The position numbers and the translations under genes are program-made. Shown one piece after another: positions 10,601 through 22,221 of a stretch of DNA of 64,000 nt. Numbering within the stretch: the stretch's first letter is position 1; the number at the start of each line of letters is the position of its first letter. Source of the DNA: Vigna angularis (taxonomy: Eukaryota > Streptophyta > Magnoliopsida > Fabales > Fabaceae). The notes under the pieces are model-generated. The model was given only the letters and a program-made list of their open reading frames with translations. It had not been told where the DNA came from and ran no database searches. The stretch covers positions 25,156,825-25,220,824 of the forward strand of contig NC_068974.1 of the NCBI RefSeq assembly GCF_016808095.1, read 5' to 3'.

Positions 10601-10951
10601 GGTAAGTGCAATTCTTCAGAATGACGCTCAGCTGCAGTTTTGGTCCTCAGCGGTGACTGCGGGACTTCAGAATTCTGCTCAGCGGTAAAATTGGCGCTCA
10701 ACAATGACTGCAACTCTTCTTTTGTGCACTTTTACTTCCTTTCCTGAGTCCAGCTCCTTACTACTTCAACTTCTTTCATCTAATTAATCTTAATTCCTGC
10801 CAAAACAAGGAAAACCAAGTATAAAACCCATCCAACTCTCTTATTTCCAAAACTTAAGCAAAAACATGATTCCAAGCTAATTTCTAAGTCATAAAGGTTG
10901 TCTTTAAGGTCAAAATAAAGTATAAAAATAACGATTTTTCAACTGTTATCA
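7663..10951 (-). repeat. 3' LTR of element B, interrupted
   Basis: LTR edges TGTTAACACTCGG (7663) and GTTATCA (10951). The LTR is about 1.26 kb once the nested insertion (8113-10064) and one copy of a ~75-bp duplication (8037-8112 and 10065-10138) are set aside. It matches the B 5' LTR at 15797-17039. CTCAGCGG-like motifs lie at 10590-10700. The polypurine tract is adjacent at about 10952-10965. Confidence 0.85.
8118..10064. repeat. Nested LTR-like insertion (about 1.95 kb) in B's 3' LTR
   Basis: The segment begins TGATTTCACTTAGC and ends GACAACCTCATTA, consistent with a degenerate TG...CA solo LTR of a different family. It has several GTCCAGCAAGC-like words between 8550 and 9480 and no convincing protein. 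Open frames on both strands here overlap each other and look like chance. Instead of a short TSD, about 75 bp of host LTR is duplicated around it, plus five extra bases (8113-8117). Confidence 0.6.
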
Positions 10952-12190
10952 CAACCCCAAACTTAGAACTTTGCTTGTCCTCAAGCAAACAAGATGTAAC
11001 TCAGTCTTCCACCAATCAATACAATGGTTCAACATATTCAAACTCTTTCTTTCAACACAAGTAATTGCTCATATCAGCTCATCAAAAAGAATTCAGTCAA
11101 GACGCACACATGCTTTGATTTAATTAAGCTCATTGTAGTGTTCACATAATATCCAACAAATGCTATTCTCATGAATGATCAATCAACTAAGCATAGATGC
11201 AATCACAATGATACATGTATTAACTTTGCCAGATAAAGTGTTTCACTCAATCACACAAGTGTATATAGAGTCAATCATTCACTCTACTATCACAATGGTA
11301 CATGAATTAACTTTGTCTTTCATTTAACCACAATCAAACACATTAAGAAGCAAGTATCATCGCAAGGGCTTTTCTATGACTTATAATGTGGCTGGGCTAA
11401 CAAGAAAATTGGTTTTTCTGGATAACAAAATCCTTGAGTTAAGAGAATCATCTAAACACAACCATTATTCCTTATTTCCAACTTTCTTTTGCATTGAGCT
11501 TTTTTATTTCTTTCTTTTCTTTCCTTTTTATTTTGTTTTTCACATGCTTAGCTCAATGCTTTCTATTTTCCCTTTATAGACTTCCCAACAACCACAAACA
11601 TGAACCTTTATCAATACCACAAGATATTTTCAACTCAACTCAAGGTAAAGATTTTCAAAAAGGATTTTCACATCATGTTTAAAGCTAAAGCTTCAAAGGA
11701 TAGAACACATTATGTTCTCTTTTATTGGGCTAAAATCATGCATTTGGCTAAAAAGGGTTACCAACAAATGGCCTTGATCATATGACACATACAAGCAAGT
11801 GATTTAATCATAGAAACCTGGGTAAAGTCATTCATGAGTTCAATGTAATAACACTCATTCAAAAAAGCTCTGGAGTTCAAAATCTCACATATAGGCTCAT
11901 CCAATCATTCCACATACACATCCTGCTTAGCATCATAATCACAATCACAACATCATGCATCTGTTCACATAGCTTGTGAACAACCACCTGTATATCAGCA
12001 TTTAATGCACATTCTCAACATTAATCCATATCCAAGCATCATCAAGCAATACTCATCATGCATAAATCACAAGCAAACCATCATAGCAGATAAAGTTTCA
12101 CACTGAGTACATCACAACCTATTCTAAAAACAGAAGCAAATAAGTTCAACAATACAAAACAAAAGATAGAAAAAATCCTACTCTAGTGGT
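10952..12190 (-). other. Element B 3' non-coding region
   Basis: No gene on the sense strand. The region is also present in F (19724-20945) and partly in G (51968-52376). In the sense direction it ends in the polypurine tract next to the 3' LTR. A short antisense ORF starting near 11376 recurs in F at 20137, but this is probably simple copy resemblance. Confidence 0.6.
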
Positions 12191-12216
12191 GATAGCATCC
12201 ATCGGTAGATGCTATC
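12191..12216 (-). repeat. 9-bp-stem hairpin just downstream of ORF2 (element B)
   Basis: GATAGCATC and GATGCTATC flank the loop CATCGGTA, a perfect 9-bp stem with the same loop type as the arrays. It lies nine bases beyond the ORF2 stop. The matching site in F (20946-20971) has one sense-strand G-U and one mismatch. Confidence 0.75.
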
Positions 12217-12224
12217 CCAGCTCA

Positions 12225-13462
12225 TCATCCATTCATGCTGTCATCTGAATCTTCCTCCTCTCCTTCATCTTCAGCATCTTCAAAATCATCCTCATCATCC
12301 TCATCATCATCCATAGCTGGAGCTTCAGTTGTTCCAGCTCTACTAGACTGTGCTTGATCCTCTGGCCATCCCACCACATTATTCAATTCATCCATGGTCC
12401 ACCTATGTCTTGGGGGTGTATCATACATCCCAATGATCATCTCCGTTGTGGCCACCTACCCTCTGTGAAGGGACTGCATCCTGGCATCCATAAGAGACAT
12501 ATACATATCTCTCATCTGAAATGGCTCTGCCTCATGAGGCTGTACAGGTGCCTATGGTGGTCCTCTTCCTCTACGAGGATGGTGTGGTGGTACTAGCTGA
12601 GCTACCTCATCTTCGCCACAATACTATCTATAATAGGCCTCATCAATTTCCTTCTTAGGCCTCTCCAATGGCGGTGCAGAAATATTCACTCCAGCTAGCT
12701 CACAGAGGTTTGTGACCAGAGAAGGATGCCCCATAGGTGCCTTGTTGTTCATAGTATTGGCACACACCTGTATCTCATTGGCTATGACCTGACCAATGTT
12801 AATGCTCATCCCTCTCAGCACATAGTACAAAAGAAGAGCCCTGCTGACAGTAATATCAAAGACATGCGAACAAGGCTGGATGTTGGCATGAGAGAACGTC
12901 ATCTAGTATTTTGCTAAAGGAGTCAGATCAGCTCTCCTGATATTCACAACAACACCATTTCTATTTCTCTGAAAGTGCCCTCCAGGCACCCAAAGCACGC
13001 TCTCCACATCAACAAAGTCTGCTCCTTCCTCCATGTTTAGAGCAAACTGACACTGCTCACCAGCTCATTCAGTATTCAGAAACTTGTTTATAGAATCAGG
13101 GTCATACCAAATGGTGTGTCCTCTAACATAGCTCATATAGTCCTCATTGGGATGATCACCCAACCGTCTAGCATTGGTGTAAAACTCTTTTACCACTGCT
13201 ATGTTAGCTGGTGCAGAATAAGTGGCTAGTCTCCCCAATTCCTGTTCTCCAATTGCTCTCCAAACTGTGGAGCAAAATCAGGTATCAACCCAGCCTTCCT
13301 TTCCATCAACAACCTTCTATCTTGAACAATATTGAAATGACGCTCATGTTTGCGGGAAAGGAACTTGTTGGAATAGGAGTGGTCTGGTGCCTTATCCTTC
13401 CTCTTGGATGCTGTAGTCTTGAATCTCTTTCCTGGTGAGGAGGCCATCCCTACATCAAACAC
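12225..13462 (-). pseudogene. Element B ORF2 (PF20167-like), broken
   Basis: Same protein as ORF2 of A, in pieces: 13462-13226 (MASSPGKRFKTTA, RFLSRKHE-like NKFLSRKHERHF), a middle with frame breaks, 12902-12624 (MTFSHANIQPCSHVFDIT, INIGQVIANEIQVCANT) and 12455-12225 (EMIIGMYDTPPRHRWTMDEL and an acidic tail of D/E). A TAG follows the HRG segment at the same codon as in A. Stops and shifts rule out a full protein. Confidence 0.75.
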
Positions 13463-14417
13463 AATTCACAAAACCACAAGAACATCATTAAGCATTAGTA
13501 AACCACAAACAACTCCCTAAAACCATTCCTATCACCGCTGAGGGAAAACAAAACCCCTCAGCGCAACCTGTGCAGCAAAACCAGTAAGATAAATAAGCTC
13601 AAACACCATTTTGCCAGAATCACGCTCAGGGGAAATTGTCGCTGAGCGGCGATTCTACAGATTTTGCAACATGCCCTAAAAATGTTCTAATCTCCACCGA
13701 CATCCAATCTTCCTAGTTCCAGACCCAAGTCAAGCACTTTAATCGGTCCATACAATGATTAATTCATCTAATAATGCATAAAAATCAAAATCCCTCAAGA
13801 ATCATGCTTAGACATTCATGTTCATACCAATTCATGCTTTCAGAAACCCTAAAATGTAAAATGCTTGTACTTACTTGGGTGGAGATGCTAGATAAGTGAA
13901 AAATGCTCTAGGAATTTGAAGAAATCAACCCCTAAAAGTAAAGCTCTCACCAAACCCCAAACTTGAGTGGAAACTTGATGCAAAAGTGGTTGAAATAGAG
14001 ATTTTGTGAAGGGGGAAGAAGGAAAAAGTGAAGAGAACTCTTTGGAGAGTGCTTCAGAGTGTGTGGGAAGAGTGGGATCTAAAAGTGGCAGCCAAGACGC
14101 GCCCTAGGGTATGAAAGAAACCTAATGGGCCAAATCTTGCTGAGCCCAATTAAAAGAAAACAACCAAACCAATCTGCAGCATTCGCGCACCGTTGAGCGA
14201 CATACGCGACACCAATTCTTTTGCTTCCTAACTTGCCCTAGATGTCCTTTACCAATGTCTCTCACTCACCTAATGCATTTAATCTTTAACATTACTCAAA
14301 CATTCAATCCCTATAATGCAACTAGAGAAAAATCAAAACAAAGAAACAAAAATAAAGTCAATCAACTAGGTTGCCTCCCAGGTAGCGCTTGTTTAACATC
14401 ACGAGGCTGACCTAAAA
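13463..14417 (-). other. Element B spacer with CTCAGCGG motifs and pol-end motif
   Basis: Non-coding. CTCAGCGC/CTGAGCGG-type palindromes occur at 13530-13660, with a weaker one near 14200. The second GGAGGCAACC motif is at about 14370-14415. Co-linear with 1106-2015 in A and 22222-22880 in F. Confidence 0.55.
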
Positions 14418-14423
14418 TCCTCC

Positions 14424-14535
14424 AGCACCCTTCAGTAGATGCAAATCTTTCTTACCAACACCCATCAGTAGGTGTATACAAACATAATATCCTTTAGTAG
14501 ATACTCTTCCACCTAACATCCATCAGTAGATGTAA
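14424..14535 (-). repeat. Array of four hairpins, element B
   Basis: Sense-strand stems: ACATC/GATGT, AGTATC/GATATT, ACACC/GGTGT and GCATC/GGTGC, each around an 8-nt loop of the UACUGAUG type. Two stems contain one non-Watson-Crick pair, and in both it is G-U when read as sense RNA but A-C on the opposite strand. Confidence 0.75.
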
Positions 14536-14611
14536 ACCCTGCACCAACTTATAACCAAAACAAAAATACCAAAAGTTTACAATTACATCACCAAACCAAA
14601 AATAAAAGTTC

Positions 14612-15478
14612 TCAAATATCTGGGTTGCCTCCCAGCAAGCGCTCTTTTAACGCCATTAGCCTTACCCAAGAAAGCTCAAGTTCCATCTTCAATGTTGGTG
14701 TTCTCCTTTCTGGATATTTTTTTTTCTTCTTTTTGCTAAATTTCGTCAGGAATTTCATAAAACCAGGAACCTTTTTCAATGTCTCAATCATAGGAACTTT
14801 AATCTCCAATTTCTTGAAGATTTCCATAAAGTGCTCAAATTCCTTCTCCTTCCTATGATACTTCTTTGGATGAGGAAGGAATTTTTCATATGATTCTTTC
14901 TTTTTTCCTCTTGTCCTCTTTTTCTTTTCTCTCACTTTCTTTTTCCCTTCTCTTTTTCCACTCACTTTCTTAATCTTCACACAAATTTTCTTTCTTTTTT
15001 CTCTCTCAACCACTTCTCTTTCTTTTTCTACATCTTTATCTTTTTCACTCAACTCTTCTTTTTCTTTTCTCACTATCTTTTTCTCATCTAAAGTCTTGTC
15101 ACTTGCAGTGATAATGACTTGACATTCCTCCCTAGGGTTTACTTCATTATCAACCCTAAAATCTTCCAATCTCTCAATTAAGTGACCAATCTGCATCTCC
15201 ATCCTTTTACGTGATGCTTCAATGTTTTTCTGATGAGTGGAGATGAACTCTTGCATAAATTGTTGAAAGACGTCATCCATCTTTGCCATTCTTTCTGATA
15301 GAGAGCTTTGTTGTTTCCATTATTGTTGTGGTTGGTTCTCAAATTGTTTGGCAGCTTGCCAAAATTGACTTTGATCCATGCTTGAGTGAGATTCCCTCCA
15401 ATGGTTAAGATTACCTTGGTAGAATTGAGTGCCCATATAGTTAAATTCTTGTCCGAATTGCATCCTGCAAGCATTAGG
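14612..15478 (-). pseudogene. Element B gag C-terminal remnant
   Basis: Same linker protein as in A: CRMQFGQEFNYMGTQF, SMDQSQFWQAA, a coiled segment (MEMQIGHLIERLEDF), K/E-rich repeats and FEHFMEIFKKLEIKVPMIET. One stop interrupts the QQ-W stretch near 15320. The downstream open part covers 15289-14612. Capsid and zinc knuckle are absent, as in the other copies. Confidence 0.65.
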
Positions 15479-15507
15479 CACAGAACCCTAGAAAACATTT
15501 GTTAGCA

Positions 15508-15712
15508 CAAAAAGATAAAAAAAAAGATAAAAAGATAAAAAGATAAAATGATGAAAAGATGAAAAGATGAAAAGATAAAAAGATGAAAAGATGAAAAGAT
15601 AAAAAGATAAAAAGATAAAATGATGAAAAGATGAAAAGATGAAAAAATGAAAAGATAAAAAGATGAAAAGATAAAAAGATAAAAAGGTAATCTAAAAGAT
15701 AAAAAGATAACA
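15508..15712 (-). repeat. AAAAGAT-type microsatellite in element B leader
   Basis: About 200 bp of imperfect 7-9-bp units (AAAAGATAAAAAGATGAAA pattern) between the PBS and gag tail. Element D has a similar (ATCTTTTT)n tract at the same place (35490-35680), so it belongs to the family leader. The long hydrophobic minus-strand frame through it is an artefact. Confidence 0.85.
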
Positions 15713-15796
15713 AAATAAAAATCAAGTCAAACCTAATCAATAATCACACAAATAGAATAGTTAAACCACGTGTCCTCGGCAACGACCCCAAAAACT

Positions 15797-17039
15797 TATT
15801 AACACTCGGCAAGTGTACCGAATCGTATCAAGTTATAATAAAATGGTAAGACCAAGTATCGTTTCCCAAAGGACTCACGTCCTATACAGTTATGTGATTT
15901 CTTGATTAAATTAGACTTGTGAACAAAATCATAGTGGTTGAATTACGAAAATTAAACACGAATGCAAGTTTGATCAATTGGATTGAAAGATGCAAAAGTG
16001 ATTGATGTAAACTATGAAATGATGATGTTGTTGGGGTTTCCGACTTATCCTATCCACTCTTATGTATTCATGAATTCATCTTTCTTTATTAATGTTAATG
16101 TCACTTTCTAATTTACCTTAAACCCGATGTCTCGGTGAAGAAAGCCTACTCTTAATCACTAGTTTACAATGTCTTGTCTCCCTAGCAATTATTCATGCAT
16201 TACATTCGCACAAAAGCTTAAAGGCAACCAATCCTTCTATCCCTATGTCTAGGTAATATTACTCTTGGGAGAATTTCTTCAGTTCTAGATTTCAAAATAT
16301 GTGTCCATATAAATAACATCAATGATCATGCAATTGAATGAGTTAAACAAAGCATGCAAAGAGCATAGAAGAAAAACCCTAACAATTAATCAAGGAAAGC
16401 ATATAAATTAAAGAACCAATTCAATACATGAGAGTTTCAAAGGATTACATCGGTTCCCCCAACAACAATGGAGGTTTAGTTCACCATAAACATGGTGAAA
16501 CTAAATGAAAACAATTAAAGAATGAAAGATAGAACCCTAAAAGTTGAAGATCGGAGCTTTAGGATCCAAAATCTGCCTCCAAGGGGTGAAAGGAGTGTGA
16601 TTTCGCATCTTTTTGTCCAAAGATGTCAATCCTAGTTCGACTAAAACTTTATATAGTTTACTAAAAATTACAGAAAATAGGCCCAAGCCCAAATAAATGG
16701 CGCTCAGCAGTAAGTTGGATTCTTCATAATGACGCTCAGCTGCAGTTTTGGCCCTCAGTGGTGACTACGAGACTTCAGAATGCCGCTCAGCAGTGACTGT
16801 GACTCTTCTTTTGTGTACTTTTACTTCCTTTACAAAGTCCAGCTCCTTACTACTTCAACTTCTTTCATCTAATTCATCTTAATTGCTTCCAAAACAAGGA
16901 AAACCAAGAATAAAACCCATCCAACTCTCTTATTTCCAAAAATTAAGCAAAAGCAAGATTCCAAGCTAATTTTTAAGTCATAAAGGTTGTCTTTAAGGTC
17001 AAAATTAAGTATAAAATAACGGTTTTTGAACCGTTATCA
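15797..17039 (-). repeat. 5' LTR of element B
   Basis: 1243 bp, sense edge TGATAAC at 17039; the 15797 edge is TATTAAC in place of TGTTAAC. The degraded PBS (GTCCTCGGCAACGACCCCA on plus) is adjacent at 15772-15790. A sense TATATAA box lies near 16660, and CTCAG-type motifs at 16695-16800. Confidence 0.85.
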
Positions 17040-17041
17040 TA

Positions 17042-17351
17042 AATATATAACTTCCTATTTTATTACATGCAGTAAAGCTCGGACGGACTATGCACATTGA
17101 TGAGGTGTTTCAACAAAGTCATATACGAAAGAGATCTAGCTAGTTTGTTGATGAGAGGTCTCGAAGGACACATGTAAGTAAACACTTTTAAAAACTTCAA
17201 ACTTCTACTATTTTGAGACTTTTAAACTTCCTCTTTCTAACAGGAAGAAATTTTAACTAGACTCTCAAAGGTCAGGTCGAAGCAAGGATCATGGCCTCCT
17301 GATGATGCATCACAAGAAAATATCGGTGACGATGACATCATTTGGACATAG
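17042..17351 (+). pseudogene. CACTA Transposase_24 remnant, 3' exons, with right copy of 64-bp duplication
   Basis: Positions 17042-17105 repeat the left flank of B. The exon from 17073 reads through VHIDEVFQQSHIRKRSS-like sequence (here with stops) to a GT donor at 17174. A final exon begins at 17244 after CAG and ends at a TAG near 17350. These correspond to the ELFxxTHxRK...FVDERS part of Transposase_24. Confidence 0.65.
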
Positions 17352-17352
17352 T

Positions 17353-18494
17353 CACTAGTGGAAAAAGAGGATTTTATAACGACTTATTATGATTGGTGAA
17401 ATTCCCTTGTCATAATAGATTGATCGGTGGCATTTTCATAATAAAAGTAAGAGTTATTATGGTGTAGTTTTCGAGAGTTGTCATAATATATCAATGCGGT
17501 GACAAAATTGATTTTTTTTAAACGTATTGTGATAGGTCTAGGAAGACCTGTCATAGTAGACCTTTTTTATGGTTGTTAACTTAACACTTGTCATAATACA
17601 TGGGACACAATGGTAAACTCAAAATTATGTTGAAAAGATATTATGACTAGTTGTTAAGACTCTGTCATAGAATCTCTTAAATCATAATATTTATGTGTTC
17701 TTTGTAACCTACTATTCACTCTTCTCAATCCCTAATTTCTCGTTCACACGGCCTTGCATTCTCTCCTTTCTTAGTTCATCATTTTGGTCACCATTGCATC
17801 CTCACCGTGCAAGAACACTATTGTCCACAACCTCGTTGTGGTAGACGAAGAAGAGAGATGAATGGAAGAGATTGAGTTTGCCGAAAGCATATGCGAAAGG
17901 TCAGGTAACAAATGCCCTTTTTGCTAAGATTTTTTGTCTAGTCTAGCACTGGGTTTGCAATTATTCTTATTCTCGTGATGGTTCCTGATTCAGGTTTGTT
18001 CTTTTTGTGTTTCAATTTGGTTATATTCCCATTGTCAAGTTACGACAAGTTCGTTACAAGACAAGCTCGTCCAGGTAGAAAATTGGGACAGATTTTCAAG
18101 GTATTACAAGACAAGCTCGTTTAGAAGAAACCTTGATCTTTGTTTTGAAGTTTAACTAAATAATATAAACGAAGAAGTCTCTATGTATGAAAAGTGAACT
18201 CTAACTAGAAAAACTTTTAGGACAAGAAATCATGAAACTAAAGAACCAACCATAGGATAGAAAACACTAGACTAGAAAAACCTCAAAATAGGATAGAATA
18301 GTAGAAACACACCTCAACAAACTTAGGCTAGAACACCCAAATGCATTACTAAACACATACGAAAGACTAAGAAAATTAAACGGTATTTATGTAAAAAGAT
18401 ACAAAAACTAAACAAGCATTTACTTGGATCAAACGATACCATGAGCTAAACAAACACCTCATCTTGTGATGAAGTATTTATATACGATTGGTAT
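17353..18494 (+). mobile_element. CACTA element left terminus and subterminal region
   Basis: Starts CACTAGTGGAAAAAGAGG, a CACTA-type terminus facing right. It is followed within 350 bp by several TGTCATAATA-like words in both orientations, as expected for CACTA subterminal repeats. Beyond 17700 no protein is recognised. The sequence is interrupted at 18494 by element F and continues from 23699. Its right terminus was not found. The GGTAT at 18490-18494 is the left TSD of F. Confidence 0.6.
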
Positions 18495-19723
18495 TATTAA
18501 CCCTCGACAAGTGTAACCGAATCATATCAAGTAATAATAAAATGGTAAGACCAAATATCGTTTCCCAAAGGACTCACGGCCTAAAAAAATATGGGATTTG
18601 TTGATTAAATTAGACTTGTGAACGAATTCTTGTAGGTTTTAATGCAAATACTGAAAATTAAATATGAATGCATGTGTTGATCAATTGGATCAAAAGAAGC
18701 AAAAGTGATTGATGTAAATTATGGAATGATGATGTTGTTGAAGTTTTCAATTCATCCTATCCACTCTCATGTATTCAAGAATTCATCTTTCTTCATTAAT
18801 GTTAATGCCACATTCTAATTTACCTTAAACCCGATGTCCCGGTGAAGAAAGCCTATTCCTAATCACTAGTGTACAATGTTTTCTCACCCTAGAAATTATT
18901 CATGCATTACATTCGCACAGAAGCTTAAAGGCAACCAATCCTCCTATCCCTTTGTCTAGGCAATATTACTCTTAGGAGAATTTCTCCAGTTCTAGATTTA
19001 CTTATATGTGTCCATACAAATAACATCAATGATCATGCAATTGAATGAGTTAAACAAACCATGCATAGAGAGTATAGAAGAGAAACCCTAACAATTAATG
19101 AAACAAAAGCATATAGATTAAAGAACCAATTCAATACATGAGAGTTTCAAAGGATTACATTGATTCCCCAACAATAATGAAGGTTTAGTTCACCATAATC
19201 ATGGTGAAACTAGATGAAAAATAATGAAAGAATAAAAGATAGAACCCTAGAATTTGAAGAGTGGAGCTTGAGCATCAAAATTCCTCCTCTGAGGGGTGAA
19301 GAAACTGTGATTTTGCTTCCTTTTGTCCAAAGATGTCTAACCTAGGTCGACTAAAGCCTTATATAACTTCTAAAAATTACAAAAAAGTGACCCAAGGCCC
19401 ATAAAAATGGCGCTCAGCGGTAATTACCGTTCAGCGGTGAGTGCGATTTTTCTAATTGACGCTCAGCTGTAGTTTTGCCCCTCAACGGTGACTGCGGGAA
19501 AGTGGCTCTGAGCGGTACTTGCGGCTCTTCTTTTGTGCACTTTTTCTTCCTTTTCTGAATCCAACTCCTAGTTAGTTCACTTATTTCATTCAATTCATCT
19601 TAAAACCTCCAAAAACAAGGAAAACTTAAGCAAAAGCATGATTCCAAGCTAGTTTCTAAGTCATAAAGATTGTCTTTAAGGTCAAAATTAAGTATGAAAA
19701 TAACAGCTTTTCAACTATTATCA
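18495..19723 (-). repeat. 3' LTR of element F
   Basis: 1229 bp; edges TATTAACCC and ATTATCA. CCGCTCAGCGG-type motifs at 19405-19520. The polypurine tract AAGTTTGAGGTTG (minus) follows at 19724-19737. Confidence 0.85.
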
Positions 19724-20945
19724 CAACCTCAAACTTAGAACTTTGCTTGTCCTCAAGCAAACAAGATGTAACTCAATCTTCCACCAATCCCTACAATGGT
19801 CCACCATATTTAAAACTCCTTCTTTCAAGACAAGTAAGTACTCAAATGAGCTCATCACAAAGAATTCAGTCAAGATGCACACATGCTTTAGTGTTCACAT
19901 AATCACATAATATCCAACAAATGTTATTCTCATGAATGATCAATTAACTAAGCATAGATGCAAACATGTGCTCATCGAATCTTCCTCACAAGATAAAGTG
20001 TTTCACTCAAAACACACAAGTGTATAAAAGGTCACTCCTTCACTCTACTAACACAATGTCACATGAATTAACTTTGCCTTTTATTTAACCATAATCAAAC
20101 ACATTCACAAGCAAGTATGATCACAAGGACTTTTCTATGGCTTATAATGTGGCTGGGCTAACAAGAAAATTGGTTTTTCTGAATCACAAAATCCTTCAGT
20201 TATGTGAATCATCTAAACACAACCATTCTTCCTTCTTCTCAATTTTCTTTTGCATTGAGCCTTTCTTTTTCATTCTTTTCTTTCCTTTTTATTTTGCTTT
20301 TCACATGCTTAGCTCAATGCTTTTCATATTTCGATTTTTAAACTGCCCAACAACCCCAAACTTGAACATTGATCAATACCACAAGATATCTTTAACTCAA
20401 CTCAAGGTAAAGCTTTTCAAAAATGGTTTTCTATCATGTTCAAAGCTAAGGGTTCAAAGGATAGAACACATTGTGATCTCTTTTATTGGGCTAAAATCAT
20501 TTGGCAAATAAAGGGTAACAACATATGACCTTGATCATATGACACATACAAGGAAGTGATTCAATCATAGAAACTTGGGCAAAGTCATTCATGCTTTCAA
20601 TGTAATAGCATTCAATCACAAAAACTCTGGACTTCAAAACCTCACATATATGCTCATTCAACATTCCACATACAAATTCTTCTTAGCATCATAATCACAA
20701 TCACAACATCATGCATTTGTTCAAAAATCTCGTGAACAACCACCTGTATATCAATGAATAGTGCACAATCTCAACATCAATTAATATCCAAGCATCATCA
20801 AGCATTACTCATCATGCATAAGTCTCAAGCAAACCATCATAGCAGATAAAGTTTCAAACTGAGTACATCAAACCCTATTCTAAAAACAAAAGCAAATAAG
20901 TTCAACAAAGTTTAGAACAAAAGATAAAAATCCTGCTCTAGAGGT
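19724..20945 (-). other. Element F 3' non-coding region
   Basis: Co-linear with 10952-12190 of B. No sense-strand gene seen. The plus-strand frame at 20137-20511 is antisense to the element and resembles the one in B only because the two elements are copies. Confidence 0.55.
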
Positions 20946-20971
20946 GATAACATTCATCAGTAGATGCTATC
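20946..20971 (-). repeat. ORF2-downstream hairpin, element F
   Basis: Sense GATAGCATC and AATGTTATC around TACTGATG: seven Watson-Crick pairs, one G-U and one C-A next to the loop. Matches 12191-12216 in B. Confidence 0.65.
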
Positions 20972-20982
20972 TCAGCTCCTCA

Positions 20983-22221
20983 TCAACCCATGCTGTCATA
21001 TGAATCTTCCTCCTCTCCATCATCTTCAGCATCTTCAAACTCATCATCATCATCAATCATCATCCATAGTTGAAGCTCCAGCTGCTCCAGCTCCACTGCC
21101 CTAGGCTTGCTCCTCTGGCCTAGCCACCACATTATGAAACCCATCCATGGTCCACCTATGTGCTCGGGGTGTATCATACATCCCAATAATCATCTCAGTT
21201 GTGGCCACCTGCCTTCTATGAATGGACTACATCTTAGCATCCATAAGAGACATATACATGTCCCTCATCTGAAATGGCTCTGCCTCATGAGGCTCTGCAG
21301 ATGCCTGGCTCTGTGGGGGTCCTCTCCCTCTACGAGGACGGCGTGGTGGTACTGGCTGAGCTGCCTCATCACCTCCACAATACAGTCTGTAATAGGCCTC
21401 ATCAATAACTTTCCTAGGCCTCTAAAATGGTGGAGCAGAGATATTCACCCCAGCTAGCTCACAAAGGTGTGTAATCAAAGAATTATGCCCCAAAGGTGCT
21501 TTGTTGTTCATAGTGTTGGCACACACCTGTATCTCATTGGCTATGACTTGGCCAATGTTAATGCCCATCCCTCTGAGCACACAGTACAAAAGAAGCGCCC
21601 TGCTGACAGTAATATCTGAGACATGTGAGCACGACTGGATATTGGCATGAGAAAATTCCATCCAATACTTTGCTAGAGGTGTCAGATCAGCTCTCCTGAT
21701 GTTCACAACTACACCATTACTATTTCTTTGAAAATGTCCTCCTTGCACACATAACACACTCTCCACATCATCAAAGTCTGCTCCTTCTTCCATGTTTAGA
21801 GCAAACTGACACTGCTCACCACCCATTCAGTATCTAAAAATCTATTAATGGAATTAGGGTCATACCGAATGACGTGTCCTCTAACATAGCTCAAATAGTC
21901 CCCAACAGGATGATCACCCAGCCTCCTTGCGTTGGTGTAAAATTCTTTCACCACTGCTATGTTAGCTGGTGCAGGATAAGTAGCTAGCCTCCCCCAGTTC
22001 CTGTTCTCCAATTGCTCTCCAAACTGTGGAGCAAAGTCAGGTATCAGTCCAGCCTTCCTTTCCATTAGTAGCCTCCTATTTTGGACAACTTTGAAGTGGC
22101 ACTCATGCTTGCGGGAAAGGAACTTGTTGGCATAGGAACGTTCTGGTTCCTTATCCTTCCTCTTGGATCCTATAGTCTTGATGCTCTTGCCTAATGAGGA
22201 GGCCATCCCTACATGAAACAC
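20983..22221 (-). pseudogene. Element F ORF2 (PF20167-like), broken
   Basis: Two long open pieces, 22221-21796 (MASSLGKSIKTIGSKRKDK, KFLSRKHECHFKVV, VVKEFYTNARRLG) and 21826-21422 (FALNMEEGADFDDVE, LTPLAKYWMEFSHANI, INIGQVIANEIQ), joined by a frameshift near 21810 and followed by stops. Where A and B have TAG after HRG, F has CAG (HRRQVATTE), so the frame could once have run into the acidic tail at 21186-20983. Confidence 0.75.

Larger units (their letters stand above)
7663..17039 (-). mobile_element. Ty3/gypsy non-autonomous element B
   Basis: Complete in outline on the minus strand: 5' LTR (17039-15797), degraded PBS (15790-15772), AAAAGAT-type leader repeat, gag tail (15478-14612), pol-end motif, hairpin array, second motif, spacer, broken ORF2 (13462-12225), a 9-bp hairpin, 3' non-coding region, polypurine AAGTTTGGGGTTG, and 3' LTR (10951-7663). 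There is no pol. The 3' LTR contains another LTR insertion. B interrupts a CACTA exon and is flanked by a 64-bp imperfect repeat. Confidence 0.85.
4628..17351 (+). mobile_element. CACTA (En/Spm-like) transposon remnant, split by insertions
   Basis: Plus-strand coding relics appear in the order expected for plant CACTA elements: DUF4218 (4628-4861), DUF4216 (6040-6460), an acidic/proline-rich linker, then Transposase_24 exons up to 17351. Reading frames are broken by stops and frameshifts, and three retroelements interrupt it. The upstream TNP2 transposase core is not in the window. No matching 3' TIR was found; a CACTA terminus at 17353 points the other way and belongs to another element. Confidence 0.75.

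Noticed and set aside
11376..11785. Antisense ORF conserved between B and F (20137-20511)
   Set aside because: Similarity is expected because the elements are copies; lengths differ (67 and 124 residues) and the sequence turns into low-complexity F-rich translation.
15474..15740. Hydrophobic 88-residue minus-strand frame
   Set aside because: It comes from the AAAAGAT microsatellite and has no domain.
17353..17370. 3' terminus of the first CACTA element
   Set aside because: CACTAGTG is palindromic, but the subterminal repeats lie to the right, so it is the left end of another element.
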